64,000 bases of DNA, taken from contig NZ_CP084115.1 in the NCBI RefSeq assembly GCF_020217465.1, positions 2,914,001 to 2,978,000 of the forward strand, in the 5' to 3' direction. The DNA is from Cobetia amphilecti. GTDB taxonomy: Bacteria > Pseudomonadota > Gammaproteobacteria > Pseudomonadales > Halomonadaceae. The notes beneath the pieces are model-generated. The model saw only the letters and a list, made by a program, of their open reading frames with translations, did no database searches and was not told the DNA's origin. Below, one piece after another: positions 18,224 through 27,658 of the stretch; position 1 is the stretch's first letter, and every line of letters begins with the position of its first letter. The translations under genes were made by a program, and so were the position numbers.

Positions 18224-18662
18224 GATGCTCTCCTCGCGGAGTCAGGGGCGACACGGCTACATGAGATGACAGGGCCGTGGTCAGGCGCCACCTGACACAG
18301 AGTGATATGTGGGCAAATGACAGATAAACGCGACGATGACGCCACCTGCCCACAAACGATGGTCTGCATTCTAGAGCAGTGACCAAGACCAAAGTAGAGC
18401 GCAGGCCGCACGTCTTTGGTTCGTGAGAGTCACCAATACTGATGACCAGTGATATTTGACGACCAGTAATGCGTGATGAACAGGAATTCGTGATGAACAG
18501 GAATGCGTGATGGCAAACGCTTGGCCACCCACGCAAAAGGCCCGCCGCAGCGAGCCTTTCGTGACTGCCTGAGCAGCGCGCATACGCGCGGCGTCAGGTG
18601 TTCGGGTCTTCAGCCCGGATCTTCAGTAATGCTGTCGCAGCTCTCAGCACTCAGTTCTAAGA
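18224..18662. other. 439-bp gap between two oxidoreductase genes
   Basis: Contains the terminator at 18536-18559 and a 17-bp tandem duplication (18472-18488, 18489-18505; cgtgatgaacaggaat plus one variable base). The part next to 18223 must hold the yqhD promoter. No gene seen. Confidence 0.7.
18536..18559 (-). terminator. Terminator downstream of the MDR oxidoreductase
   Basis: Stem aaaggc-c-cgc / gcg-a-gccttt with CGCA loop and one mismatch, then a short U-tract (from AAAA at 18535-18538) on the minus strand. Confidence 0.7.
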
Positions 18663-19661
18663 TCAGAGACGCACCAGCATCTTGCCCTTGTTGGCACCCG
18701 AGAACAGCTTGAGGAAGGCGTCCGGCGTCTGCTCGAGCCCTTCTTCCACCGTCTCTTCGTAGTCGATATCGCCCTTGGCGACCTGCGGCCCTACCTCTTC
18801 GAGGAAGCGGCTGTAGTTCTGCCAGTGATCGAAGACGATGAAGCCTTGCATGCGCGCACGGCGGATCAGGATCATCGAGATGTTCGAGGGGCCTGGCGCC
18901 GCCTCGGTATCGTTGTAGCTGGAGATCATGCCGCAGACGGCGATGCGTGCGCCGACATTCAGGTTGTTCAGCGCCGCCACCAGGCAATCACCGCCGACAT
19001 TCTCGTAGTAGACATCGAAGCCGTCCGGGCAGACTTCCTTGAGCGCCTTCGTCAGCTGCTCGGCGTCCTTGCCCTTGTAGCTGACCGCCTTGACGCCCCG
19101 CGCTTCCAGCCAATCGAGCTTTTCCTGGCTGCCGGCGATGCCGACGACGGTGCCGCCCTTGGCCTTGGCCAGCTGGACGGCGAGCGAGCCGACCGCACCG
19201 GAGGCCGCGCTGACCAGCACGTTATCGCCCTCTTTCATCTCGGCGATGATGTTGAGGCCGGTCCAGGCGGTCATGCCCGGCATGCCCAGCACGCCCAGGT
19301 AGGCCTGCTCCGGCACATCGATGCTTGGCAGCGGTTCGACCTGGTCACCTGAGAGCTGTGCGATATCACGCCAGCCGCCCATGTGACGTACCTTGTCGCC
19401 GCTCTTGAAGCGAGAGTCACGTGACTCGATCACTTCACCGACGGCTGCGCCCTGCAGTGGCTCATTGAGCTCGAAGGGGTCGATATAGGTCTTCACGCCG
19501 CTCATGCGGCCACGCATGTAGGGATCCACGGACAGCCAGCTGTTGCGAATGCGCACCTCGCCTTCGCCGAGCTCGCTCAGCTCCTCTTCGCGCAACTGGA
19601 ACAGATCGCGTTCCGGGGTGCCTTTCGGATAGTCAGTGATCGTGTAATAGCGTGTCTGCAT
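18663..19661 (-). CDS. NADP-dependent zinc-independent MDR oxidoreductase (CurA/leukotriene-B4 dehydrogenase type)
   Basis: A 332-residue medium-chain reductase. It has YITDYPKGTPERDLFQLREEE at the N-terminus, LGVLGMPGMTAWTGL, and the NADP Rossmann VLVSAASGAVGSLAVQLAKAKG near 150-170. FDVYYENVGGD follows. No catalytic zinc cysteine/histidine set is present. Family members reduce alpha,beta-unsaturated ketones and aldehydes. The start at 19661 follows AAGGAGCATTGC; a frame continuing upstream to 20468 is only the antisense of the divergent LysR gene. Divergent from that regulator, which probably controls it. Confidence 0.9.
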   Translation of the reverse strand: MQTRYYTITDYPKGTPERDLFQLREEELSELGEGEVRIRNSWLSVDPYMRGRMSGVKTYIDPFELNEPLQGAAVGEVIESRDSRFKSGDKVRHMGGWRDIAQLSGDQVEPLPSIDVPEQAYLGVLGMPGMTAWTGLNIIAEMKEGDNVLVSAASGAVGSLAVQLAKAKGGTVVGIAGSQEKLDWLEARGVKAVSYKGKDAEQLTKALKEVCPDGFDVYYENVGGDCLVAALNNLNVGARIAVCGMISSYNDTEAAPGPSNISMILIRRARMQGFIVFDHWQNYSRFLEEVGPQVAKGDIDYEETVEEGLEQTPDAFLKLFSGANKGKMLVRL

Positions 19662-19842
19662 GCAATGCTCCTTGCGAATGATCTGGTCAAACGACATGTG
19701 ATCAGAATCGTCATCAGGCCGCAGGCCCGAGGCCTCAACCCTGTGACGACTGGCCGCCGCAAGCGTTGCTCGGCGACGAAGTGCTCCCAGATTACGCGCG
19801 CTACCGATATCACACCAATGACAGAAACTGAATCTCGGTATG

Positions 19843-19860
19843 CATGAGACTGATATCATG
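19843..19860. promoter_or_regulatory. LysR-type operator candidate
   Basis: CATGA-N8-TCATG inverted repeat with the T-N11-A spacing favoured by LysR proteins, in the 264-bp divergent region between the MDR oxidoreductase and the LysR gene. Short arms make it tentative. Confidence 0.3.
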
Positions 19861-19925
19861 TGCGGTTGAAACTGCACACTTTCATCCCAGTGACTGGGCC
19901 GCCTCGCTACCGGGAACCGCTTGCC

Positions 19926-20882
19926 ATGCACCTGGCTGAACTTGCCCGCCATGATCTCAATACGCTGGTCGCGCTGCATGCGCTGCTGGAAACCCGCAGC
20001 GTGTCGCGGGCCGCTGAGCGCCTCAACCTGAGCCAGCCTGCGGTGTCCCGCACCCTGAGCCGGCTGCGCGAGGCCTTCGATGACCCCCTGTTCGTGCGCG
20101 CGCAACGCGGTCTGCGCCCCACCGCCCGCGCAGAGGCCCTCAGGCAGCCCCTCGCCCGACTGCTGCAGGAGCTGGGCGCCCTGCTGGCACCGCCCGAGTT
20201 CTCGCCTGAAGATAGCCAACGTCGCTTTCAGCTGGCCACCACCGATTACGGCATGCACGCCTTCGTCGCGCCCCAGATCGCCCCGCTGCACGAGCAGGCG
20301 CCCGGCATCCGTCTGGATATCCAGGCCTATGGCGGCAATGTCGAACAGCAGCTGGAAGAAGGCGGGCCGGAGCTTGCGATGTGCGTGCCCACCGCCAGGG
20401 TGCCGGCCGGCGTGCATGGTCGCGAGATCGGGGATGACCAGTTCGTCTGCGTGATGCGCAAGGACCATCCGCTGGCAGCGAAGGAGACCTTGAGCCTAGA
20501 GGACTTCCTCGCCGCCAGTCACCAACTGATCAGCATGGGTGGCGATGAGCGAGGCGCGGTGGACCTCAAGCTGGCGGAACTGGGACTGAGTCGTCAGGTC
20601 GTCATGCGCCAGCCTCATTTTCTGGCCGCCTTCAGTGTCAGCTGCCACAGCGACCTGCTGCTGTGCGTGCCGGGCTGTCTGGCCATCAGCATGCTCGATC
20701 AGCTGCCGCTGGCCCTGCGTCCGCTGCCCATCACCCTCAATCGCTTCTCCTACTGGCTGGTGTGGCACGAACGCCTGCACCATGACGCCGGCCACCGCTG
20801 GCTGCGCCAGACGCTCTCCACGGGCATTCAGGCCCGTCACCGCGAACTCTCCCAGCGCCTGCGTCAGCGGCTGGGCTCGTGA
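19926..20882 (+). CDS. LysR-type transcriptional regulator
   Basis: A 318-residue LysR protein. The HTH is in residues 6-65 (LNTLVALHALLETRSVSRAA, RLNLSQPAVSRTLSRLREAF, FVRAQRGLRPTARAE) in the NodD/NahR-like style. The effector domain runs to the end (FVCVMRKDHPLA is a typical segment). I chose ATG 19926; a GTG at 19860 would add 22 residues. The neighbouring divergent oxidoreductase is the likely target. The last codons and stop are copied twice downstream. Confidence 0.9.
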   Translation: MHLAELARHDLNTLVALHALLETRSVSRAAERLNLSQPAVSRTLSRLREAFDDPLFVRAQRGLRPTARAEALRQPLARLLQELGALLAPPEFSPEDSQRRFQLATTDYGMHAFVAPQIAPLHEQAPGIRLDIQAYGGNVEQQLEEGGPELAMCVPTARVPAGVHGREIGDDQFVCVMRKDHPLAAKETLSLEDFLAASHQLISMGGDERGAVDLKLAELGLSRQVVMRQPHFLAAFSVSCHSDLLLCVPGCLAISMLDQLPLALRPLPITLNRFSYWLVWHERLHHDAGHRWLRQTLSTGIQARHRELSQRLRQRLGS

Positions 20883-20930
20883 CTTGATACAAGACTCGTG
20901 ACCTGACACCAAGCTCATGACCTGACGCCA
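20874..20930. repeat. 19-bp tandem repeat, three units, spanning the LysR stop codon
   Basis: ggctcgtgacttgatacaa (20874-20892), gactcgtgacctgacacca (20893-20911), agctcatgacctgacgcca (20912-20930). The first unit contains the stop TGA at 20880-20882. A second, 14-bp repeat (cttgagcccattgg / cttgaacccaatgg, 20981-21008) follows in the same intergenic region. Confidence 0.75.
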
Positions 20931-21016
20931 CACCCGCACGCAGCCTCGCGGCCTGAGCTTCGATACCTGAGCCTGCGAGGCTTGAGCCCATTGGCTTGAA
21001 CCCAATGGCTTGAACC

Positions 21017-21050
21017 AAAAAAAGACCGCCACCCCAAGGGGTGACGGTCT
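21017..21050 (-). terminator. Terminator of ppiD
   Basis: Stem agaccgccacccc / ggggtgacggtct with a two-base turn, one mismatch. The A7 run at 21017-21023 gives a U-tract on the minus strand. Confidence 0.88.
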
Positions 21051-21091
21051 CATTGGCAGGGAAAGCTGCCCACGCCAGTAGCCTGGCTCAT

Positions 21092-21119
21092 TTGCGCTCG
21101 ATCAGTTGCGCTCGATCTC
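21092..21119. repeat. 14-bp tandem duplication of the ppiD 3' end
   Basis: ttgcgctcgatcag (21092-21105) and ttgcgctcgatctc (21106-21119) share 12 bases. The second is the coding strand complement of the last ppiD codons, the first lies past the stop (21102-21104 within it). Confidence 0.7.
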
Positions 21120-22916
21120 GGCACGCTCACGCAGAGATTCCTGCAGACCCGTGACAGCAGCCTGAGCACGCAGACGCGTGGCCAGACGCGAGAGGAACTG
21201 GTCCATCTCGCCCGGCTCGGCCTCGCCGATCTCCGTCAGGGCGATCAGCGCGATGCCACCACTGAGCGACGCCTTGCCGTAGACCGGCTGGCCATCCTGC
21301 GGGTGCGCCAGCGTGAAGGCCTGCTTGACCAGACTCTGCGGCAGCTGGGTGCTGGCCTGACGGCTGACGTCATCAGCCTGCTGCCAGTCGATCCCCTCGA
21401 GTGATCCGCCCTGGCGCAGCGTCTCCAGACGCTTCTCGGCCAGTGCCTCGAGTGCCTTGGCGGTCTTGTCGGCCTTGGCTTCGCGCTGAACCTGCTGCTT
21501 GACCTCATCCAGCGCCAGCGTGGTGGCCGAACGCTGCTCGAGGACACGCAGCACCAGACGACGGCTGTCATCCAGTTCGATGACGTCACTGTTGTAGCCC
21601 TCTTCCAGCACTTCGTCACCGAAGGCTGCCGCCATCACACCCGGCTCGGACAGCAGTTCGTCATCATTTTCCTGCGCGACCCAGTCGGTCTTCTTCAGCG
21701 GCAGGTCCAGATCCTCGGCGACGCTGGCCAGATCATCCGCCGCGAAGCTCTCGTCCTTCAGCTGCTGCGCCTTCTCGTTGAAGGTATCGCGGGAAGCGGC
21801 CTGACGGGCTTGCGTCAGCAGCTCGTCGCGCATGTCCTCGAAGGGCGCGATGTCCAGACCGGTCACCTTGATCAGGTGCAGGCTGTCGCCGGTATCGACG
21901 ATATCCGAGACCTGACCTTCATCCAGTGCGAAGGCCGCATCGTCGAAGTCTTCACCGAAGATACCGCGGGTGATCACGCCAAGCTCACCGCCGTCCTCGG
22001 CCGTGGAGCTGTCTTCGGAGACCTCGGCCGCCACCTTGGCGAAGTCTTCGCCGTTGGCGAGCGCGTCACGTGCACCCTCGAGCTTGGCACGTGCCGCCGC
22101 ATCATCGTCACCCTTCTCGACCATGATGTGCGCGATTTCCCGCGGCGCGTCGGCACGCTTGGCCGCATATTCGGCCTTGAGCGTGTCTTCGCTGATATCG
22201 CCACCGCTGGCCAGTTCATTCTGGTCCAGCAGCACGTAGGCCAGCTTGACCTGTGCCGGGCGGCGGTAGTTGTCCTGGTGGCTGTCATACCAGGCCTTGA
22301 GCTCGTCTTCGCTGACCGTCACCGGCGCATCGAGGTCCGCACTGCTCAGCGTGGCATAGCGGAAGGTGCGCGTCTGACGCTGCAGCTGGCTGAGCTTCTC
22401 TTCTTCGCCCGGCAGCACGAAGGCACTGGCGGCAAAGCCGTCGGTCAACTGCTGGCGCAGGGTGTCGCTGCTCAGCTGCTGACGGAAGGAGGTGGGCGAA
22501 TAGCCGGCGCTGGCCAGACGATTGCGGAACAGGTCGGCATCGAAGCGTCCCTTGTCGTCCTGGAAGTCCGGAATGCTCACGATCAGTTGATCGAGCTGCG
22601 CATCGGACATGTGCAGGCCGCCTTCCTCGGCGTATTGATCCAGCAGGCGGGAATCGATCATCTGGTTGATGATCTGATTGCGTGCTTCGCGCTCCTGTTC
22701 CGGCGCTACCTGGCCAGAACGGATGGCACGCTGGACTTCGGTTTCCACCGCCTGACGGCTGATGGTATCGCCATTGACCGTGGCCACGTCGTCACTGCTG
22801 GCAGTGAAGGCGCCAATGATCGACTCAACACCAAAGAAGGCAAAGGTGACGACAATGAAACCAACGATCGTCTTGGCCACCCAGCCATGCGACCGGTCTC
22901 GAATTCGTTGCAGCAT
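21102..22916 (-). CDS. ppiD: Periplasmic folding chaperone / peptidyl-prolyl isomerase D
   Basis: A 604-residue inner-membrane-anchored periplasmic chaperone. A single N-terminal transmembrane segment (AKTIVGFIVVTFAFFGVESIIGAF, about residues 14-36) is followed by a SurA_N-like chaperone region (GDTISRQAVETEVQRA...). A parvulin-type rotamase domain lies near 265-360 (REIAHIMVEKGDDDAAARAK, GGELGVITRG). Assists outer-membrane and secreted protein folding near the Sec translocon. Position directly downstream of hupB in the lon-hupB-ppiD order is conserved in gammaproteobacteria. Confidence 0.94.
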   Translation of the reverse strand: MLQRIRDRSHGWVAKTIVGFIVVTFAFFGVESIIGAFTASSDDVATVNGDTISRQAVETEVQRAIRSGQVAPEQEREARNQIINQMIDSRLLDQYAEEGGLHMSDAQLDQLIVSIPDFQDDKGRFDADLFRNRLASAGYSPTSFRQQLSSDTLRQQLTDGFAASAFVLPGEEEKLSQLQRQTRTFRYATLSSADLDAPVTVSEDELKAWYDSHQDNYRRPAQVKLAYVLLDQNELASGGDISEDTLKAEYAAKRADAPREIAHIMVEKGDDDAAARAKLEGARDALANGEDFAKVAAEVSEDSSTAEDGGELGVITRGIFGEDFDDAAFALDEGQVSDIVDTGDSLHLIKVTGLDIAPFEDMRDELLTQARQAASRDTFNEKAQQLKDESFAADDLASVAEDLDLPLKKTDWVAQENDDELLSEPGVMAAAFGDEVLEEGYNSDVIELDDSRRLVLRVLEQRSATTLALDEVKQQVQREAKADKTAKALEALAEKRLETLRQGGSLEGIDWQQADDVSRQASTQLPQSLVKQAFTLAHPQDGQPVYGKASLSGGIALIALTEIGEAEPGEMDQFLSRLATRLRAQAAVTGLQESLRERAEIERN

Positions 22917-23079
22917 GCAGGCCTCGAACTACAGGGATTGGAATGGCCACAAGGGCCGCGACTCAGTGACTGATGATTATACGCATGCCGCAGACAGATG
23001 CAGGTGACTTTGCACGACTGACTGACTCGCCAGGGTCATCGAACGCTTGCGCCCTGCCGACATGGCCGGGTTCAGCCAC

Positions 23080-23109
23080 AAAAAAAGCGCATCGCCAGGC
23101 GATGCGCTT
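23080..23109 (-). terminator. Terminator of hupB
   Basis: Stem aagcgcatcgcc / ggcgatgcgctt with a single-base loop as drawn (more likely GCCAGGC opens); A7 run before it gives a U-tract on the minus strand. Confidence 0.88.
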
Positions 23110-23118
23110 CGATGTTCT

Positions 23119-23161
23119 GGTGCCGGTTCGGCAGTCATCAGACCACTCCCGAACCGGTACC
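23119..23161 (-). other. Inverted repeat in the hupB 3' untranslated region
   Basis: 13-bp arms ggtgccggttcgg / ccgaaccggtacc, one mismatch, 17-base loop, between the hupB stop and its terminator. Possibly a second RNA stem protecting the 3' end. Confidence 0.6.
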
Positions 23162-23193
23162 GCGCCACCGGGTGCCTGCGAAGCAGGCAGACC

Positions 23194-23466
23194 TCAGTTG
23201 ACGGCGTCTTTCAGTGCCTTGCCAGCCTTGAAGCTCGGCACCTTGGCAGCACTGATCTCGATCGGAGCGCCAGTCTGCGGGTTACGGCCAGTACGTGCAG
23301 CACGTTCCTTGACAATAAAGGTGCCGAACCCGACCAGTGCCACGGTCTCACCCTTCTTCAGGCTATCAGTGACGGTGTCGACCATCGCATCGAGTGCACG
23401 GCTAGCTGCTGCTTTCGGAATATCGGCAGATGCAGCAATGGCTTCGATCAGCTCGGATTTATTCAC
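23194..23466 (-). CDS. hupB: DNA-binding protein HU-beta
   Basis: A 90-residue HU protein: [45 protein letters not shown] and the C-terminal [15 protein letters not shown] are all canonical. It binds and bends nucleoid DNA as a dimer. The basic beta-arm with RNPQTG is intact. It has its own strong promoter (23549-23578) and terminator, so it forms a separate transcription unit between lon and ppiD. Confidence 0.97.
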   Translation of the reverse strand: MNKSELIEAIAASADIPKAAASRALDAMVDTVTDSLKKGETVALVGFGTFIVKERAARTGRNPQTGAPIEISAAKVPSFKAGKALKDAVN

Positions 23467-23548
23467 TCTTCACCCCTTGAATTTGCAAAAATTACCAGAA
23501 ATCAGCGCGAAAATTACGGGTGCTAAACGCGATCGCGACGAAGCGGAG

Positions 23549-23578
23549 TTTATAGCAACGCCCTCAAACGACTGTCAA
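23549..23578 (-). promoter_or_regulatory. Sigma70 promoter of hupB
   Basis: On the minus strand TTGACA (23578-23573), 18-bp spacer, TATAAA (23554-23549), about 80 bases upstream of the hupB start. Confidence 0.8.
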
Positions 23579-23643
23579 GCAACCTCACGCGCAAAACCGC
23601 ACCACGCCGCCGTTTCGACAGCGGCATGGCCAAAAAAATCCCG

Positions 23644-26052
23644 TCAATGTGTACTGATCATTGTCTGACGACCACTGGCATCGTCTGAACGAGAATCGTC
23701 CTTCTCAGCAGTAGACTTTTCTGCTAGAGCCACCTCAAGCACTTCGTCGATCCAGCGCACCGGCCGAATATCGAGTGCATCCTTGATGGTGTCCGGAACC
23801 TCCTTGAGGTCACGGCGATTTTCCTCGGGAATCAGCACAAGCTTTATACCACCGCGTCGCGCCGCCAGCAATTTCTCCTTGAGGCCACCGATCGGCATGA
23901 CTTCGCCGCGCAGGTTGACCTCACCGGTCATTGCCACGTCACAGCGCACGGGGCGTCCACAGTAAGCGGATACCATCGCGGTGACCATGGCAGCGCCCGC
24001 ACTGGGGCCGTCCTTGGGCGTGGCGCCTTCCGGCACGTGAATGTGCAGGTCTTCCTTCTCGAAGCGCTCAGCCTCGATACCGAAGGCCTCGGCACGCGCA
24101 CGCACCACGGTGTGGGCCGCACTCACCGATTCCTTCATGACGTCGCCCAGTGACCCGGTCTTGCTGACACGGCCCTTGCCCGGCGTGACGACAGACTCGA
24201 TGGTCAGCAGCTCACCGCCGACGGAGGTCCAGGCCAGGCCGGTGACACGCCCGATCTGGTCCTCGGCATCGGCAAGGCCGAAGCTGTACTTGCGCACACC
24301 CGCGTAGTGTTCGACCTGCTCGGCCTCAAGGTGCATGGAAGACAGTGCACCCTCCTTTGCCTCGGCGACCACACGCTCACGCACGATCTTGCGGCAGACC
24401 TTGGCGAGCTGGCGCTCAAGTTCACGCACACCGGCTTCACGCGAGTAGTAACGGATCAGCTCGAGCACGGAGGCTTCGCTGAAGGTCAGCTCGCCCGGCT
24501 TCAGACCATTGGCCTTGAGCTGCTTGGGCGCCAGGTAGCGCATCGCGATGGCCAGCTTCTCGTCTTCGGTGTAACCCGGCAGACGGATGATTTCCATGCG
24601 ATCGCGCAGCGGGCCCGGAATGTTCATCGAGTTGGACGTACAGATGAACAGGGTCTCGGACAGATCGTAATCAAGCTCGAGGTAGTGATCGGCGAACTTG
24701 TCGTTCTGCTCCGGGTCCAGCACCTCAAGCAGCGCCGAGGCCGGATCACCGCGGTGGTCCATGCCCAGCTTGTCGATCTCGTCGAGCAGCACCAGCGGAT
24801 TCTTCACGCCCGTCTTGGCCATGCGCTGGATGATCTTGCCCGGCAGTGCCCCGATATAGGTGCGACGGTGACCGCGGATCTCGGACTCATCGCGCACGCC
24901 GCCCAGCGCCATACGGGTGTACTGGCGGTTGGTGGCACGTGCGATGGACTTGCCCAGCGAGGTCTTGCCGACACCTGGCGGACCGACCAGACACAGCACT
25001 GGCCCCTTGAGCTTCTTGACGCGCTTCTGCACGGCGAGATACTCAAGGATGCGTTCCTTGACCTCATCCAGACCGTAGTGGTCCTCGTCCAGCACCTTGG
25101 CGGCGTGGTCGATGTCATGACGCACACGCGTGCGCTTCTTCCACGGCACGTCGCACAGCCAGTCCAGGTAGGTGCGCACCACGGTCGCCTCGGCGGAAGT
25201 CGGCCCCATCATCTTGAGCTTGTTGAGCTCCTGGGTGGCCTTCTCCTCTGCCTCCTTCGGCATGCCGGCGTCCTTGATGCGACGCTCGTACTGCTCGACC
25301 TCGTTGGGCACGTCATCCAGCTCACCCATTTCCTTCTGGATGGCCTTCATCTGCTCATTGAGGTAGTACTCGCGCTGCGACTTCTCCATCTGCTCCTTGA
25401 CGCGGGTACGAATGCGCTTTTCGACCTGCAACAGGTCGATCTCCGCTTCGATCAGCGTCATCAGGTGCTCGATGCGGTCACGCACCTTGTCCATCTCGAG
25501 CAGCGCCTGCTTGTCATTGATGCCCAGCGACAGATGCGCACTGATGGTGTCCACCAGACGGCTCGGGTCTTCAATGCCCTGCAGGCTGCCCAGCACCTCG
25601 TTGGGCACCTTCTTGGAAAGCTTCACATACTGCTCGAACTGGTTGAGCAGCACGCGCACCAGGGTTTCCTGCTCCCGCTCGGACAGCGGCTGGCTGTCAC
25701 GCAGCGCGACGTCGGCGATGCTGTGGCCGTCGTCGTGCAGGCGAATCGCCTGGATATCGGCGCGCGAGCTGCCCTCGATCAGCACCTTGACGGTACCATC
25801 GGGAAGCTTGAGCAGCTGCATGATGTCGGCAACGGTGCCGATGGCGAACAGGTCTTCCGCCGTCGGGTCGTCCTGGCTGGCTTCACGCTGCGCCGCAAGC
25901 AGGATCTTCTTGTCGCCTTCCATGGCCACTTCGAGGGCCTGGATCGACTTTTCCCGGCCGACGAACAGCGGAATCACCATCTGGGGATAGACCACCACAT
26001 CCCGCAGCGGCAGCAGCGGAAGTGTCAGGGTCTGATCTTCGTTCTGCTCCAT
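23644..26052 (-). CDS. lon: ATP-dependent Lon protease
   Basis: An 802-residue Lon. It degrades misfolded and regulatory proteins in the cytoplasm as a hexamer. Order: N-terminal substrate domain (LPLLPLRDVVVYPQMVIPLFVGR), coiled central region (QMEKSQREYYLNEQMKAIQKE), AAA+ with Walker A GPPGVGKTSLGKS near 356, and protease domain with the Ser-Lys dyad in KDGPSAGAAM (serine near 680) and the lysine further on. C-terminal tail (EKSTAEKDDSRSDDASGRQ) is longer and more acidic than in E. coli. The start follows GAGGAACG. Downstream of clpX as usual. Confidence 0.97.
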   Translation of the reverse strand: MEQNEDQTLTLPLLPLRDVVVYPQMVIPLFVGREKSIQALEVAMEGDKKILLAAQREASQDDPTAEDLFAIGTVADIMQLLKLPDGTVKVLIEGSSRADIQAIRLHDDGHSIADVALRDSQPLSEREQETLVRVLLNQFEQYVKLSKKVPNEVLGSLQGIEDPSRLVDTISAHLSLGINDKQALLEMDKVRDRIEHLMTLIEAEIDLLQVEKRIRTRVKEQMEKSQREYYLNEQMKAIQKEMGELDDVPNEVEQYERRIKDAGMPKEAEEKATQELNKLKMMGPTSAEATVVRTYLDWLCDVPWKKRTRVRHDIDHAAKVLDEDHYGLDEVKERILEYLAVQKRVKKLKGPVLCLVGPPGVGKTSLGKSIARATNRQYTRMALGGVRDESEIRGHRRTYIGALPGKIIQRMAKTGVKNPLVLLDEIDKLGMDHRGDPASALLEVLDPEQNDKFADHYLELDYDLSETLFICTSNSMNIPGPLRDRMEIIRLPGYTEDEKLAIAMRYLAPKQLKANGLKPGELTFSEASVLELIRYYSREAGVRELERQLAKVCRKIVRERVVAEAKEGALSSMHLEAEQVEHYAGVRKYSFGLADAEDQIGRVTGLAWTSVGGELLTIESVVTPGKGRVSKTGSLGDVMKESVSAAHTVVRARAEAFGIEAERFEKEDLHIHVPEGATPKDGPSAGAAMVTAMVSAYCGRPVRCDVAMTGEVNLRGEVMPIGGLKEKLLAARRGGIKLVLIPEENRRDLKEVPDTIKDALDIRPVRWIDEVLEVALAEKSTAEKDDSRSDDASGRQTMISTH

Positions 26053-26112
26053 GGCAGACGTTCCTCGGTATTCTGTGGGTGGGCCGCCTCACACGGCACT
26101 TTGATACTGAGA

Positions 26113-26140
26113 CCATGGGGGCAAGGTCATGATTTTGCAA
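26113..26140 (-). promoter_or_regulatory. Candidate sigma32 (heat-shock) promoter of lon
   Basis: Minus strand TTGCAAA (26140-26134), 13-bp spacer, CCCCATGG (26120-26113). This resembles the sigma32 pattern CTTGAAA-N12-15-CCCCATnT. It lies 60-90 bases upstream of the lon start. No good sigma70 alternative is seen there. Confidence 0.45.
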
Positions 26141-26235
26141 TGATCCCGACACGCCTGGCGGTAACTCAACGCTGAATGAAGCCGTGCGTGACCCGCGAAT
26201 GCATCACAGTAAGGATGGCTTGCGAGCGCAAACGC

Positions 26236-26261
26236 AACGGGGGGCCTTGCGGCCCCCCGTT
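26236..26261 (-). terminator. Hairpin terminator after clpX
   Basis: Perfect 11-bp stem aacggggggcc / ggccccccgtt, loop TTGC, just past the clpX stop on the minus strand; only a short U-tract. Confidence 0.72.
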
Positions 26262-26284
26262 GGTGCGACTCAGGCCCGGACGTT

Positions 26285-27574
26285 TCAGCCGTCCTTGCCG
26301 GCCACCTTGCCCTGACTCTCTTCGTTCTTGGAGTAGATCAGCAGCGGCTTGCTGTCGCCGGCAATCACCGACTCATCCACCACCACCTTGCTGACACTCT
26401 CCTCGGACGGGATGTCATACATGGTGTCGAGCAGCACGGACTCGAGGATCGAGCGCAGACCACGTGCGCCGGTACGACGCTCGATGGCCTTGCGAGCCAC
26501 GGCACGCAGCGCATCTTCACGCAGGTCCAGCTCGACATCTTCCATCTCGAACAGGCGCGAGTACTGCTTGACCAGCGAGTTCTTCGGCTCGGTCAGAATC
26601 TGCACCAGGGCATCTTCGTCCAGCTCGGTCAGTGTCGCGATGACCGGCAGGCGGCCAACGAACTCGGGAATGAGACCGAACTTGACCAGATCACCCGGCT
26701 CGACGTCTGCCAGCACGCGACCCACGGTCTTCTCGTCCTGCTTGCTCTTGACCTCGGCATTGAAGCCGATGCCACCCTTCTCGGCGCGTTCGCGGATCAC
26801 CTTGTCCAGCCCGGCGAAAGCACCGCCGACGATGAACAGGATGTTGCCGGTATTCACCTGCAGGAATTCCTGCTGAGGGTGCTTGCGACCGCCCTGCGGC
26901 GGCACCGAGGCAGTGGTGCCCTCGATCAGCTTGAGCAGTGCCTGCTGCACGCCTTCACCCGAGACATCACGCGTGATGGAGGGGTTGTCGGACTTGCGCG
27001 AGATCTTGTCGATCTCATCGATGTAGACAATGCCACGCTCGGCCTTCTCGACATCGTAATCGCATTTCTGCAGCAGCTTCTGGATGATGTTCTCGACGTC
27101 CTCACCGACATAGCCCGCTTCGGTCAGGGTGGTCGCATCCGCGATGGTGAACGGGACGTTCAACAGGCGCGCCAGCGTCTCGGCCAGCAGCGTCTTGCCG
27201 CTACCGGTCGGGCCGATGAGCAGGATGTTGGACTTGCCCAGTTCCACTTCATCCGCGGCCTTCTGACCGGCGCGCAGACGCTTGTAGTGGTTGTACACCG
27301 CCACGGACAGCACACGCTTGGCGCGGTCCTGGCCGATCACGTAATCGTCGAGAGTGGAACGAATCTCACGCGGCGCCGGCAGGCGATCATCATCACCTTC
27401 GGCGTCGGCTTCGAGGACCTCTTCGCGAATGATGTCATTGCACAGATCGACACATTCGTCGCAGATGTAGACGGAAGGTCCCGCGATCAGCTTGCGCACT
27501 TCATTCTGGTTCTTGCCACAGAAGGAGCAGTACAGCAGTTTGCCGTTCTCGTCCTTGCCTTTGCCGTCAGCCAT
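26285..27574 (-). CDS. clpX: ATP-dependent Clp protease ATP-binding subunit ClpX
   Basis: A 429-residue AAA+ unfoldase that feeds substrates to ClpP. The N-terminal zinc-binding domain ([19 protein letters not shown] ... [10 protein letters not shown]) is followed by Walker [16 protein letters not shown] near 120, Walker [14 protein letters not shown], and the ClpP-contacting and pore-loop region. I chose ATG 27574 ([12 protein letters not shown]) with GAGAGG upstream; a longer frame from 27625 adds 17 residues over the ribosome site. Downstream of clpP by 84 bp. Confidence 0.97.
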   Translation of the reverse strand: MADGKGKDENGKLLYCSFCGKNQNEVRKLIAGPSVYICDECVDLCNDIIREEVLEADAEGDDDRLPAPREIRSTLDDYVIGQDRAKRVLSVAVYNHYKRLRAGQKAADEVELGKSNILLIGPTGSGKTLLAETLARLLNVPFTIADATTLTEAGYVGEDVENIIQKLLQKCDYDVEKAERGIVYIDEIDKISRKSDNPSITRDVSGEGVQQALLKLIEGTTASVPPQGGRKHPQQEFLQVNTGNILFIVGGAFAGLDKVIRERAEKGGIGFNAEVKSKQDEKTVGRVLADVEPGDLVKFGLIPEFVGRLPVIATLTELDEDALVQILTEPKNSLVKQYSRLFEMEDVELDLREDALRAVARKAIERRTGARGLRSILESVLLDTMYDIPSEESVSKVVVDESVIAGDSKPLLIYSKNEESQGKVAGKDG

Positions 27575-27658
27575 TCGCGTACCTCTCAATGGCGGCGACT
27601 CCCCGGGGAGCCGCCGGAAATGCATGTTTGCCGACGTCAGGTCAGCCGTTTACGCGGA

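Noticed and set aside
19662-20468. N-terminal extension of the MDR oxidoreductase frame (601 residues in all)
   Set aside because: The extension is the antisense of the divergent LysR gene; the real start has AAGGAG at 19661.
24307-26175. 622-codon open frame antisense to lon
   Set aside because: Mirror of the lon codon pattern; His/Gln/Leu/Val-rich translation with no family resemblance.
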